DNA of 64,000 bases from the NCBI GenBank assembly GCA_036023115.1, contig JAYKKT010000076.1, forward strand, positions 6,452,001 through 6,516,000. Direction: 5' to 3'. The notes under the pieces are model-generated. The model did not search any database, was not told where the DNA came from, and saw only the letters and a program-made list of their open reading frames with translations. A program made the position numbers and the translations under genes. Of this stretch, positions 9,757-22,920 are shown piece by piece (position 1 is the stretch's first letter; the number at the start of each line of letters is the position of its first letter). This stretch comes from Brasenia schreberi (lineage: Eukaryota; Streptophyta; Magnoliopsida; Nymphaeales; Cabombaceae).

Positions 9757-12700
9757 CAGTGTTGTCTGACGCTCATCGTATCGCATATCGCTGAGCTCCA
9801 CGATACAGGCATATCAAAGCGTAGCGTATCGTATCATACTTTAATATTAAAAAAATAGAAAATTTATTTAAAAAATTAGAAAAAATCAAGAAAAATTAAG
9901 AAAAATCTGGTAATTGCTTTGAATTCATATAATGTAAAGTTTAGTACATATTGAGCATTCAACATTAAACAATTGCATCCAAATTTACATATTTTGAACC
10001 AAAAAATGAAATACATTTATATTTACATATTGTAATCAAGATCATCAACTAAATAATCTTCATCTTCTCCTTACTGAAGATCCTCATCATCATCACTATC
10101 TTCTTCTTGAAAATCAAAATCTTCATCTCCTTGATAATGTTGTTGCGCTCCTTACAAATTAATCCATGCAATGTCTTCTTCAGTTAGGAGGGCATTTTCT
10201 TCACTATCTTCTATAATCCAGTCTTCTAATATATCAAAATTATCTAAACTTATTAGATCAAATTGTTTTTCTTCTCTATTTACTTTTTTCAATTGCCTAT
10301 AAGAAAGAAAGATAAGTAATTAGTAAATAATATTAACAATTGAAATCAAACAATATATTGAATTGAATCTTTAAGTACTAACTAATACAAGATTACCTTT
10401 CGCGAAGCCGCATGTTACAATGAATAAAAACTAAGTCATTAAGCCGCTTATGTTCCAACCTGTTGCTCTTTTTTTATGGATGTGTTCAAAGATACTCAAA
10501 TTCCTTTTACAATCCGTTACACTAAAGGTTTGGCTCAAAACTCTGACTGCAAAATCTGTAAGGTTTGGGCAATTACTTCCAAATCTATTTCACTAAACAT
10601 CTATAGAAAAAAGCAAATATTAGAGACAAAATCCATAATAATATAAGATTTATTGATTTAAGAAACTTAAATACGAAGATAAACAATTTACCTAGACGCA
10701 TAGTAGTGCGATTGCGAATTGCTACAAGCAAACCCATCAAGTGAAGAACATTATCATAAATCTCTATCTCTCGATGTATAGCATCTGTTGTACTCTCATT
10801 AGGGACTAATCTGTCTATAGGCTGGTGTAATTGTTTGTTCCATCTATTATCTATAATTTTTCACACGAGCACATAATCCTTCTTTTTCCATTAAAATTAT
10901 TTCTAATGGCTTCTTTTGCCCTATCATTGGCTTCATAAAGGTATTCTATAGATGGTTTCTCCTCGCTATCAGCTAATCTCAAAACCTTTACTAAAGAACA
11001 TGTAATCCTCAACACTCTAACACATGCATTCCAAAATGTACTCCTGAATACTATCTCTAAAATCTCATTCAACTTTTTATTTCTTCTATTTTGAGGCAAT
11101 TCTATAAATTGTTGTCACTCATCTGAGGAGGACATTCTCTTTAATGCTTGCTTTTGTCTCACAACACTCTGTACAAATAAGAAGTTAGATGCAAACCGAG
11201 TTGCAGTTGTACGAAGAAGCTTTGCACCATCTATATATCTCCATCTCACCAATATCTTCAAGGATGAAATCTAAATAATGGGTTGCCCATGTTGCCAAAT
11301 AAAAAGCTGTATAAGTATCTATTAACTCCTTCCTAGTTGCTTTGTATTTAGCTGCATTATCTATAATCAATTGAACTACATTCTCTAGCCCAACATCGCA
11401 TATCACCTTATCAAACTCTTATCGTAAGATCTTTGTAGTGTGTCTCTCCTCTAATATATCTAGAGATCTCAAAAACATAAGTCATTTAGGACAGTAGATA
11501 AGAAAGTTCAGCAAGGTCCTTCCTTACCTATTTGTCCATCTGTCTGCTATAATAGTGCATCCTGTATCCTTTCATGACTCTCTCAAAGTCGAACAATATT
11601 CTTGCACTTCAAGGACGACCTTATCTAAGATCTTTCCTCTCAATTTCTGATAAGAGGACATCTTGTATCCAAAACCAATATTAGCAATTGCATCTGTCAT
11701 TGCTTGAAAATGAAAACTATTTATTGCATTAAATGGAATGCATGCATCATAAAATCATATGCCCACTGCAAGGTCTACCTGATCATGTAGTTATTCTAAA
11801 GTCATAGCAGCATGAATTCCAAGTTGAGCACTAGGTGTAGTGCTAGGAGAAAAAAATAAATGTATGCTAGAAGCAACTTTTCCTATACTCCTTCATAAGC
11901 TTTCTCTTCTACCACTTTCAAAATTTCAGCAACCCTATTTCCCCTGTTTGGTGGTTGAGAACTGCTACTACCAATCTATGTTCTAGCATCTGAAAGAATA
12001 CTATAAGTGAATCCAATAGCATCATTATCTTCCTTAAACTGCCCTAAATCATCATTATGTTGTCTCCTCTCTTGTATACTCTCAATCATCTGAAAACATT
12101 GTCATTTAATGCCTTCTAGCAAACTTCTAACTGTACCTTTACAAGGAGCAACTTCTATTCTAGTCCTTGTTAGGTGGTACTTTAACCGTAAAATTTCACC
12201 ACTAACTACCTTCTCACAAAACATACATATGATCTTTAATCTTGAACCCCAACTAGTATACTCCACTGTCATGTCGGATCATCAGACCAAGAATGAGAGT
12301 CTCTAACACTCCTTCTTGTCATCTCAATTGAGCACTTTAATTCAATTAAAAACCTAAAAATAAAAGCACTTCGTAAATCCCAAATATTCACATAACACTC
12401 AAATAGAGTGTCTCCCACTTTATGAATGCAATAAAAATCATATTCACACACTTAATAACTTCATATTTTCTCATTCAAAAAAAGAAAAATATAAATAACA
12501 CAAAAAAAACAAATACAAAGGAAAAAATGAAGAAAAACACTAAAAATATACTACAATCCGAGTTAGGAGCCTTGCACGGACACCGTAGAGCACATTTTTG
12601 GACTCTTCAACCCCAACGAGAAGGAGAACCACGGAAAGAAAGTGTGGGGAGCTCCAAAAAAACAACAGATCCCACAAAAATGCGGGTTTCTGTTCGGTCA

Positions 12701-12813
12701 AGGACCCTTTATACAGGTCCCTGAGCGTATCGTATGATACGGTACGGTACTTTCACTTTTACGATATAGTTACCTGTATCGTATCGTGGTGACCCATGAT
12801 ATGGGTAACATAG
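9757..12813 (-). mobile_element. hAT transposon copy 2 (3057 bp), inactivated
   Basis: An exact 8-bp duplication CAGGATAT flanks it at 9749-9756 and 12814-12821. The ends are weakly inverted: CAGTGTTGTCTGACGC at the left and CTATGTTACCCATATC read inward from the right. Both subterminal regions (9770-9840 and 12722-12800) are packed with TATCGTA and GATACGG motifs as in copy 1, but the internal sequence is only distantly related to copy 1 and lies in the opposite orientation. The transposase is on the minus strand and broken. Confidence 0.93.
10030..12300 (-). pseudogene. hAT transposase with BED zinc finger, broken
   Basis: In minus-strand order: about 12280-12150 is a BED finger (TSWGSRLKIICMFCEK then LRLKYHL, with C-x2-C and the downstream histidine region); about 11790-11480 is DUF659 (FYDACIPFNAINSFHFQAM, then IANIGFGYKMSSYQKLRG and TGCTIIADRWTN); 11406-11185 contains NVVQLIIDNAAKYKATRKEL and HYLDFILEDIGEME, the conserved core; 11099-10851 corresponds to the mid region; a degenerate dimerization region follows near 10640-10400; and an acidic tail is encoded at about 10270-10030. 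Stops and frameshifts interrupt most modules, so no functional protein is expected. Confidence 0.87.
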
Positions 12814-12821
12814 CAGGATAT

Positions 12822-13129
12822 AGATCCTTGATTTGGCCAATTTTCACTACACACCCATGTATAGAGTGCATGAAATGTTTTATTTTATGATAGTGGTAGC
12901 TCTAGTAGATATTTCCTAATTTCAGATAATGTCTATGCTTCAAGTCATAAAGGAAGGGGGATGGACTTTCGGGATTGTATTTCATATTTAAATGAACCTC
13001 ATAGTCATAAGAAAGTAGGGTTTTATGGTAAGTGGTCTGCTCAAAAGCCGTCAAATTTCAAAGAGGTGATGAATTTTAAAGTTGTCATGTGCATCTGGTA
13101 GGGTTTTCTTTATGTAACCCCATCTTGCC
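12822..13129. other. spacer between hAT copy 2 and the copia relic
   Basis: No recognisable gene. Part of it may be copia sequence degraded beyond recognition, since the copia frame fades out gradually near 13130. Confidence 0.4.
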
Positions 13130-15419
13130 AATCAAAAGAGAAGCAATAGAGCTCTGTTGCTGGTCAACAATTCACAGCAAACAAATAGGTTTCCCTATGT
13201 GGACTTGATAGTTTAGGAACTTCATATATTGAGAGTAATTGAAAATGTGATGTACAATATCAAAGATCATCTCCATCCTTAGTTCATGAAATAAATATTC
13301 AATAGTATCAAAAATTATACGACATTTCAAATCTTGTGTCATGACAAAGACTGATAATAAATTGACTGAGATATTGAGAACATGTAAAACATTTTTAAAT
13401 ATGCCAAAAGATGTAATAATACTTCCTCTTCCAGCTATAGGAATATGTGAGTCATCTACCAACCTAATATTAATCTGTTTTTGAGTCAACTTATAGGTAT
13501 CAAAATATTCTCTCCTATTGACCATGAGATATGTGGCACCTGAATCAATAACCCAAATCTTAGAATGAGGAGTAAATATATTACCCTTGGCTATGAATGA
13601 AAATGGATATGTTATTGTTGCTTAAGAATCAGGATTAGAAGAGGTGGATGGAGTATGTGAGTCTATTAAGCGAACTTTGAGTAATTCAATTTCCTTTTTC
13701 ATATCAGTAAACAAGGTTGCATTGTTTTTAGTGTTCTGTTTGTCACTCTGGTCACTGCTGAAATAAGCTTTATTAGATCTATTATGAAAATACGTTGGTC
13801 TGCCAACTAATTCCCAACATGTCTCTTTTGTATGTCGTGATTTTCCAAAGTGAGAACATATTAGTTTTTCCTTTTCTTCAAGGGTAAGTGAGGGTCTACC
13901 CCTTCTACATCCATAACCTCCTCTTCTACGGGAGTAAGAACCAGTAGAATTATTTCTACCCACAAATGTTGTAGTCTCAGACTAATTTTGGTTTCCTTCT
14001 CTAACTGTTTCCTGTCTTCTTCTCAGAGTAAAAAAGAGTACACGATGCTCAAAGAGGGAAACTCTTCTCTGCTGAGAATATTATTTTTTACAGCCTCATA
14101 CTCTGAAAAGATGCCCTATGGAAGGTCAAATACTTTTCATTCTTCAAACTCCTCATTACGCTCTTGTGTACACTGTTGACATGTCTTTAAATAAAGTTGT
14201 AATTCTTCCCCATAAATCTCTGAGTTCTGCATAATACTCACTTATTGATCTTCCACCCTGTCTGCATTTTCTAATTTTCTCAATGAGATCATATTTCTTT
14301 GCTATGTTCTTCTTCTGAGCATAGGCATCCTGAATTGCTAGCCAAATATCTTTGGCAGTTTATAAAAACATGAATGTACTGCCAATTAAAGGTACCATTG
14401 ATTGAATCAGACATGCACTAACCAGTGTATTCTCCCTATGCCATATAGAATACAGACGATCTAAAGTAGGTGGTTGAGGTATTTCACCATTTAGATAGTC
14501 CCATCGCCCCTAGCCATAACTGCCAGTTCTATAGATTTGGCCCACTGAATGTAGTTCTTGCCATTTAATTTCAAATTTATAATTTGAAATCCCTCTCCCT
14601 TGTCTAAGAGACTGTGGTCACTTCCATCTCCAATTTTGTTTCTTTTCATTATTATTATCAGAATCTACTCCTTTGATAGATTTGTATTTGAGTATGTTCT
14701 AAGGTAGAGGTCACTTAATCCTTACTGTTGAGATACTAGTGCCTGCAGTAAACAAACGAAGAATATTTCTGTCTTCAAATCTTCACTGTATAATATTTTT
14801 ACAGTTTATGACAGTTAATATGTTCAACATCTGATCGTGTCGTGATATGGAAGACAATCTACGATATATATTACCAATGTATTGAAGCAGCACAAAGACT
14901 TATATTCACGATGTTTAATACCAATGTATTGGAGACTGAAATTAGATTACTGAGTCAATAGAAGATGGCTTGACGGCATGCAATGGTTTACAGCACTCCA
15001 CTTCAAGACAACCAACAAGAAAACACGGCAGCCAACAGGACCACTTAAAGACAACCAATAGGAAAACTCGGCAGTCAACAAGAGATAATATCGACAGGAT
15101 GTACAGAAGATGTCTGAAACAAAATCTAAACTTCAAGGAGACTTACTGAATCCATCCACGATTCTGATTGCCTTGCGCTTAAATAGAGATTTCCACCGAA
15201 CCTCGTTCTCATACCATGTCGTTTTTTCATGTGTGTGTAGTGCTTAACATTAAGTGAAAGCACATCATACAATAAGAATAAAAACACAGATGCACATCAA
15301 TGCCATCTTGGCTGCTGACTTCTGTACTCTCATTCATTCTAAAACCTAATTACAGATTACAACTTTATATAAACCTAACCTAACTTGAATGATCCTGCCA
15401 GGTGAAACCGAAAGATACA
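13130..15419 (-). mobile_element. second Ty1/copia relic (LTR, gag, protease only)
   Basis: The minus strand shows a primer-binding site at 15201-15216 (TGGTATGAGAACGAGG), followed by leader, gag and protease, then the element stops near 13130 with no integrase or RT. A short LTR-like segment lies at about 15217-15419: inner edge ending GACA, a TATA box (TTATATAAAG, minus) near 15363-15375, and a possible outer edge TGTATCTTTC. The outer edge is not proven because there is no second LTR to compare. It is unrelated in detail to the first copia element. Confidence 0.78.
13172..14780 (-). pseudogene. copia gag-protease fragment
   Basis: Minus-strand frame 13963-13622 has a basic RGGYGCRRGRP stretch and the knuckle CSHFGKSRHTKETCWELVGRP, of which the second cysteine (the C-x2-C partner) is replaced by phenylalanine or glycine-side residues. 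After a stop at 13622 the frame continues to IWVIDSGATYLMVNRREYF, the protease active site, and 13525-13172 with IPIAGRGSI, KNVLHVLNISVNLLSV and LKCRIIF, standard copia protease-region motifs. Upstream, 14780-13990 holds a degenerate gag body. The region ends before any integrase. Confidence 0.85.
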
Positions 15420-16114
15420 ATGCAGTCTGTTGGGATAAGCTTAATGAGCAGGCTTTATCTATGAATTAGTTGTGTCTCAAGAACAACATTCTTCAGGAGG
15501 TTCTCACATAGAAGAAAGCTGGAAGAAATATTTGTTAGATTGACTTTGTTGAAGCAACGGTTGTACACCCTCCATATGGCCAAAGATACATTAATTAGGA
15601 TTCATATTAGTTTGTCACCTTGATTAATGACTTAAAGTACATTGATGTTAAAATTGAAGATAAACGTCATGCCCCACATGTTAGAGGACATTTATTTTTA
15701 TCTAAAACCTATAGACTATTCTTAGATATCAAAATCTTTTATCTACATTAATTTTATTTAAGTTTGATTTTATTGTATACACCTATTAATGAATGTACCA
15801 TTTATCATCATGCTCTGCGAGGTTAGGCCATGTAGCACGAAGTAGTTGGTGGATTGTGGGCCTTATATTGTCATGGTATAATGGCTAGTTTTCCAAAAAT
15901 TAATATAATGATGTATCACTCATGTTATTAAGAGGAAAAACTAAGTTTGCATTAGAGATGAGATTGATTTTCCATATAAAGTTCAGTTAAAGGTGGAGTT
16001 GTTCTTATGGGCAATGATAAACCTAGGGATGTTGGTGTTGCCACAAGTTGGATTAGGATATATGATAGGTTGTCGGAGCCCTTATGGGTGTGTTGTAGAG
16101 TTGTCCTCCAATCT
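15420..16114. other. unassigned sequence
   Basis: AT-rich sequence with many stops in all frames. I see no family motif, RNA gene or element boundary other than the neighbours' edges. Confidence 0.4.
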
Positions 16115-17205
16115 ATTTCATTAAAGTTGATCCTTGATGTAACCCAATATTAACTTCAAAGGAGTTTTTCATTCCTTCACGAGTCCTCACACATGTTTTT
16201 ACACCATTGTACATGTCTGTTATAAGATTTATGTATGTCAATAGGGTACCCTTCTTTTCCAAGATTCTCCAACGAACATCTCTTGGCACCCTATCATAAG
16301 CTTTTTTTAGATTATTAAATATCATATGAAGGTTTTTCTTTTTTGCTCTAAAATATTTCATAAGACGTCTGAATAGGTGAATCACTTCAATAGTAGATCT
16401 ATTGAACATAAATCTGAATTGGTTTTTTGTTGTACTCTATATTTGTCTTCACCTATATTCGATAATTCTTTCTCATAATTCTATAGTATGGCTCATTAAC
16501 TTGATACCTCAATAATGTCTCCCTTGTTCTTATATATGGGTATTAGTGTTCTCGCTCTCCATTCTTTGGGCATCTTTTGGGTTTTTCATATTTTATTAAA
16601 CAGTTTTGTGAGCCAAGTGAGTCTTATCTCTCCCAGAATTTTTCATACTTCTATAGAAATATTGTCTGGTCTTACAAATTTACGAACTTTCATATATTTA
16701 AGAGCCTCTTTGACTTCATCCTTTTGAATACGAATATATAAATTATGGTTTATATATTTGATTTGGCCTACCATATGTATTTTTATTAGAAAACTTATAT
16801 AAATAATTTTTCATCTATTTTTTTATATCATCATTCGACACTAAAATCTTATCATCCTCGTCTTCGATGTATCTAACAAAATTAAGATGTTTAGTTTTTT
16901 TTATCTCTAGCCTTAGCTATCCTAAAAATATCTTTTCTACCTTCTTTTGAGTTAAGTTTTTTATATAAATCCTCTCAAATTTTAGTTTTTGCTTCATTAA
17001 CTCCTTTTTCACTTCTTTTTGTACTTTCTTATAAGTCTCTCAAGTTTAACTAGTCTTTTTGTTATAATGCAATTTGTAACATGTATTCTTTGCCTTGATT
17101 TTTTCTTACACCACTTCACTCTACCAACAAGCTTATTTTTGTGCCGGTATAGCTCCCTTTTGATTTGCCTAACACATCTTTTGTCACTTCTCTATGTATA
17201 ACCAC
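16115..17205 (-). mobile_element. RTE-type LINE copy A, truncated at both ends
   Basis: The minus strand encodes RT pieces: 16409-16113 reads EVIHLFRRLMKYFRAKKK, DLKKAYDRVPR-like, LEKKGTLLTYINLI, DMYNGVKTCVRTREGM and IGLHQGSTL, the RTE-clade fingers and palm up to the residues just before the catalytic aspartates. Upstream (to 17205) it parallels LINE copy C through the linker between endonuclease and RT, with many frameshifts. The 3' half of RT and the tail are missing, and no target duplication was found. Confidence 0.85.
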
Positions 17206-18650
17206 CAAACTTTAAAATAAATAAACATATAAAATTTTAAAAATAATTACAACCATAAAGGCCATAGTACTTTAACATGATTAGTATGTAGTATCATTTG
17301 AGCAATGCAATCATGGATCTAGGAACTGATGATGAATAAAAAGAAAAGAAGAAAAGCTGGAGGAAGAACATGGAGAAGAAGTAGAAGAGAGAGGAAGAAG
17401 AATAGGGGGCCCTTCTTGATCATGTGACCGTATCTGCCAACATCTAGGAGACATTTCCATTAATATCCCAAGCAACTCCTCTGGGTTTTCATTTTGAGGG
17501 CCCTTCTACTCACTTTGTCTCTGTGCATTATATGTCACAGTACCCACCATCTTTTTGTGCTTATATCAATTAATGTCTCAATATTCAAGTGTCCACCAAC
17601 AGCAGGAGGCCAACTTATGAGAGAGTGAGTGTTTTTTCCTGATATGAGTCGATTGTTTCTTTATTATTTGTGAAGATGGATGCGACTCTATGAAAAGAAA
17701 GATTCACCAACAGCAGGAGTCTTCTCTTGATGGTCAATGACATGTACTAAATAACTGCTCCAAAACTGCTTGTATTTTACATTGTCTCCGGGGACCATGT
17801 TGGCTTGCCTTAACATCTGGCTGTGGCGTCTAATAGTTTCTTTTATAATGTTTGTAGGCCATTTTCTTTAGCACTGTTTGCTGTAAGATGGGTCACGAGC
17901 TATTATGATCTAGCTAACTTGTGATAATTACTAATCTCTATTCTTATAACGCAGGCATGAGAAAGTTGCAATTCCTTTTTATCCATGACACGAACTTGTT
18001 GAAATCTTTGCAGCTCCATGTTGAACTAGGCGTTGTCCCTTGCGTTCTTCTCATAAAAAGATGTACTTTTGAAATAGCATTATTCTCGTAACAAAATTAT
18101 TTTTTCGCTATCATTATTATCTGCAATGGTGAAGTGTCAGTACATTTGGGCTGTTTCTAATGCACTCAGAAGTACATATAAAACATCAATTTAGTTTTTT
18201 TCCGATTGAACATTTTCTGCAGCAGCTTTTACATTGAACATTTTTTGTTTTTCCCAACACGGTCAGCTTGGAGTCATCTTCTTGCCTTCTCTGGTCTCCA
18301 AGGGTCGCTCCCAATTATCTTGTACGCATGGTGGACTGACGCGGGTACCACGTTTTGCTGTTGGTGTTTCAATCTTAAGTTCCAGACACTTCTTTTTGTT
18401 TTGATGGCATGGTGTGTCGTGTTTTACTCATTTACATAATTTATTTGTCGGTTTCTCTTGACAATTTGATATCATTCCTCTTTAAGGCCATACAGTGGGT
18501 TGCCTCCTAGAATGTGTAGGGGGAGATTGAGGAGTCACGAGACAGAGAAGGAAGAAACTCGTCACTCTCTGTTGGGAAGAAAATGAAAATGTACCATCAT
18601 CTGCATTGACACGCTTGCCTGTGCCATATCAGCTTCCTCCGGAGTCATAC
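17206..18650. other. unassigned sequence
   Basis: No recognised gene. A purine-rich patch at 17335-17405 and short open frames (for example 18206-18439, plus) show no family motif. Confidence 0.4.
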
Positions 18651-18665
18651 ACCTCAGAAGGTTGA

Positions 18666-18953
18666 TTACACATTTTGTATAAATCCTTCATTTTGTTCTG
18701 CTAATTGCCATCCCGGCTGTCTAACTCCATGTTTGTGATTTCTCAGATGTTTCGTGGTCGTGGGATAAGCACTATCATAAGAAAGATGTCTATGGACAAA
18801 TCTGGCCTCGTCATATGCAACTTTATTCGAATTAGTGTTAATTTGTGAATAGTGAGGTTCTAGTTTGTATAGGTTGCAAACTGAAATTGGTTGTCTTATG
18901 ATCCTTTCCACTCTGGGGTCGAGAGCTAAGTCGGACATGTCAGCTTGGGGCAT
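18666..18953 (-). other. unrecognised 95-codon open frame
   Basis: This is an ATG-initiated frame with mixed polar composition (MPQADMSDLALDPRVE at the start, QNEGFIQNV at the end) and no membrane segment. A second unassigned frame lies just upstream on the same strand at 19243-19034 (rich in His, Asn and Pro). Together they could be exons or a relic of one protein, but I cannot name a family and neither frame has clear splice sites tying it to the other. It may be spurious. Confidence 0.2.
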
Positions 18954-19839
18954 TGGTGTGACATTTTCATGAAAAAACTACGGCAACCAGCTGAGTTGGG
19001 ATCTATGCTCTTTTTTACTCTTATTTGTGTCGCTCAAAACAAACGGATTTTCCTATGCTTATTTGTATGGGCGTGCATCTGATGGCCTGTGAATGGAATA
19101 AGAACAAGATGGGACAAGTTACTAGAGTATTCGTTAATGCCCATAAAAGGGTGGTCGTGGTTTCCGTGCTGATGACCAAGCTGATTTCCAGGGCTGGAAA
19201 TACATGGCACAAAACCCTGATTCGGATGCGACCTCAAAGGCACATATATCTACCCAAAATAACATCAAAGAAAAATCACAACACTTAACATCGGGCCTTA
19301 CAATATGCACACTCTGTTTACTATATACATCTCAATTATTGTAAATACCCAAAATACTCTTATACTATTTTCTCTCTTTTCCTTTCTCGTAATTTTTCAT
19401 TCTATTTTCATTTGTTGGGAGGTGATATAAGCTTGTTTGTAACCAATAACCATCGATTAATAACTTACAAACCTAGTTTGAATCAAACGAACTAAAAACA
19501 AAAAATGAAAAAATTAAGGAGATGATCGATTCAATTGATTTTTGGACTTTTCTTTCATTTAAAAGGTTGGTTTTTAGTGAGATCATTGTATTTTCATTGC
19601 TTTGTTTGATTTTTTTAATATTTGAAGGTAATTTATGGGTTTGGGTAAAATTAGATGGGGTGTCATAACTTCGTGTCGAAACATGGTATAGGTGTGCTTC
19701 TTCATGAAGGGATATACGCTATAGCCTGTACTTAGTCTCCTTTAACCAAATAGTTGTCTCTAATATCTTTGCATATGTTGTAGAATAGAAAACAACTCGA
19801 ATGGATACACTTATGATGGAAGCAATTAGAGAAGATGAC

Positions 19840-21960
19840 GATTGATCCAAATACTAAAGAGAGTGAAAGTTATTGTAGTGCATTGGATGATATATTCATT
19901 GATTGGTTGGTAGATAAGGTAGAAGACCAATTTGTTGATTGTGAGGAGACCGGCTTGACTATTTACTCGTATTTGTGATAGACGGTGTATTTAGGAGTCT
20001 AATAATTTTATTGAGTATGTAATAGTAGTTGAGAGGAAGTATAATATTGTTACGATTATTAATCGAGTAAATGTGTAATAAGCAATATATGACTCAGATG
20101 TAAAAGGAGTGGTAAATATAGATGCAATAAAAGTATTGATATTGAAAGTACTAGGTGAACGGGTACTAAAAAGATAGGCTTATCATTTTTATTGAGAGGA
20201 GAGGATGAAGTAGATGGTTATTAGAAGTTGAATGTAGTGAATAAGATATATAACCATTTTTTAAGCTTATATCTTAAAGGACATGATTTCGTATGGAGAT
20301 TGACTAGATCTAAGTACAGTGTAACAAAGGATCTCACATAAAACCATTACAAATCAAAGTTTATTTTAATGCATTTGAAGTACAAAGATGAGAAAAATAT
20401 GAATACAATAAGATATATTTACAATGGAAGGATGAAAATTAGGAAGATAGGGTTCTTGAAGTGGTCTATAACAACTACTATACGATATAAACATTAACCA
20501 TTGTCATACACAGCATCATAAAATCCTTGATTCAGATATTGTCAATAATATTATATTTGCACATCTTCATTTTGTGTATATACTTTATGCATTTTCATGT
20601 TATTAGAATTTGATAGTACATATAAGACAAACATGTAAGTGTCTAACTTTATATAGTAAGGTTTATCATATATTAATGTATTTAATATGGTTATATATAT
20701 TTTTATTTTTTAGGTATAAAATGTCTTTGCTTGATGTTATTGGGTTCACATCAACTTGTAAGACTTCTTTGTGGCCTTCGTTTTTATATGTGAAGAAAAA
20801 GAAGAGAATTATGTTTGGTTATTGAGATGTATGAGAAAATTATACACTCCAAACAAAATTTTGCGTGTCATTTGTAATGATGCCATCTAATTTTGGTGAA
20901 TTTCATTCAAATAATTTTTACATATGCAACATAATTTTGTATAAGTGGTATATAACCAAAAACATCACAACATTCATATTTATTGATAGAGTTACAAATT
21001 ATAGAATTAAAAGTCATTTGCATACATTACATTGAGGTCACAAAAGATCTTGTTGTGAACCTTTGTAGAAGAGTATCACAATACGCTCTTTACCTTATTG
21101 TAAAATAGTACAATCATATAAAAATAGTAGGTTCAAATATAAGAACATATCATTATAATTTGTGATGCTCACATGGTCTACCTTGTGCTCACGAGCTTAG
21201 CCTTTGCTAAAATATGGTGGATTAATAGAATTGTCTACTATTAATCTTCTATTGATCCATTTTAAAAAAAGCTAGGCATAGAGGATGATCATTCATATAT
21301 TGTCGATCAAGTAGGAGAGGATGTAAGACCATTTATGATGGAGACTATTTAGAGAAAGTTAAGGAATCATCTACAGCGAAACAAATTTATTAAGATATTG
21401 GTTGAGTAGTTGAGTCTTAAGTATACCACCACATAGGAGCCACCAATTCCTCATCCTAAAGGGAGACCATCTCACAAATCTGTGAGGTGAGACTTATCAA
21501 CTTAGGAACAGGTAAACAAAAATGTCTCGCATAGAGAAAGGCGTTCACGTGGTCGAGAATGTGATGTCGCTCCTAGGGTGAGTCATTTCTCTTTATGGAG
21601 TTGTGATCCTTTTTCAATCGTTGAGAAGAACATTTCCAAGCAACTTGATTTTGGACCAACATATAAGATAATAATACCATGCTTTATGGGCATTTTTGAT
21701 AAATGTTATTGGAGATGAAAATTGTGGGTACACAATCATTGATGTACTTTGAGGACAAGCGAAAGAGTGATGTCATAGTGATGTCGTGAAGCTCATAGAG
21801 AGTGCTTGAAGGAGGTGGTACGTAGGCGTAACATATATGTACAGATTTTTGTAGATAATAGTAGTGTTGATGCTACTATTCAACAAATTGCATACATGAG
21901 AGATGAGCTTTGCCCTAATCAATATTGGATGTCCATGTTAGATATGGGTTAAATAAAATA
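19840..21960 (+). pseudogene. MULE transposase with SWIM-type finger and OTU protease domain, broken
   Basis: Plus-strand pieces in order: about 20280-20460, FVWRLTRSKYSVTKDLT then LMHLKYKDEKNMNTIRYIYN, the region before the MULE catalytic core; about 20615-20825, STYKTN and RYKMSLLDVIGFTSTCKTS, the core segment around the first catalytic aspartate; about 21165-21215, THGLPCAHELAFAKI, the CHC part of the SWIM finger; about 21440-21560, a basic linker; and about 21690-21930, VIGDENCGYTIIDVL, HSDVVKLI and EMSFALINIG, an OTU-type cysteine protease with its catalytic Asn-Cys-Gly kept. The middle of the transposase is badly eroded. Plant MULEs with this MULE-SWIM-OTU order are known and often misnamed in databases. 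This copy has many stops. Confidence 0.8.
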
Positions 21961-21969
21961 TTAAAAACA

Positions 21970-22920
21970 TAGAACCTAAACTCCCATAATACTTGTTCTA
22001 TCCTAATCAAATACATCAATCTACTATTGATTCTCCATCCAGCACATAACTATCAACCCTTAAAGCATCATGTATTAGCATATTCACGAGCGTTATTGAC
22101 ATTTTATCTCTAAACTTATCCTGATATAACATATACCCTAATTGATACAATAAATAATATAAAATCTTTTTTTCGTTACTCTCTTTCTTAAAAAATTAGT
22201 TTGGAGCATATCAAACTTAATCTCACATATGATTTCATCGATACTCATCCTCAATATATTGCTCAAATATCTTTCTTACTTCTAACCATCATCTTGTGTG
22301 TTAAGGCAACAAGTTATCATTCAAAATATCTTTCTTCTAACCATCATCTCATGTGTTAAGGCAACAAGTTGACTCTCCATTAGAAGACCTAGTATCTCAT
22401 AAATATTATAATGTGTGATAGTCATTTCACCCCATGATATGTGGAAGTTGTTTGTATGTAGTTACCAATATTTAATAAAAGCATACAATAATGTATGGTC
22501 TATCATTTCATATAGTAAATTCACATGTCCAATCAACTCATTCCTATATGCAATCTCAACTCAATTATCAAGCCTCACATCCGTCCTCTTTACTAGTCAG
22601 GCTCTACCAACAGTGTAGCATATATAAGTAAATTACTACTTTCCATATTGTTTGCAAATATATATTTACATAGTCATTTATAATAGAGGATTGATATTGA
22701 ATATAAAATTATACTAAAGTTAGAAATTACCTATTCCTCCTAGATCTTATAGGTAATGTGACTTCAAAACTCAGAAATAATCTTGACATGTTAATTGATC
22801 CATCATCCTCATTGTCTTCAATATCAATATGTAAGGTTAATGCATCCTCCTCAAAACATGAATGGTAAACTTCTTCTTTTCCTCATTGTCGTCTACGGAA
22901 ATGTTCTTCATACAACACAG
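21970..22920 (-). pseudogene. plant mobile domain (MAIN-like) relic inside the MULE
   Basis: The minus strand reads LVKRTDVRLDN, VEIAYRNELIGHVNLLYEMI, AFIKYW-LHTNNFHISWGEMTITHYNIYEILGL at about 22600-22375. The F-H-WGEMT-T--D/NI---LGL signature is the core of the plant mobile domain found in MAIN and MAIL proteins and in many transposon-borne copies. The N-terminal acidic part (FEEDALTLHIDIEDNEDD) lies near 22850-22730, and a weak C-terminal part continues to about 21970. A 70-bp internal duplication (around 22255-22370) and several stops show it is decayed. Confidence 0.72.
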
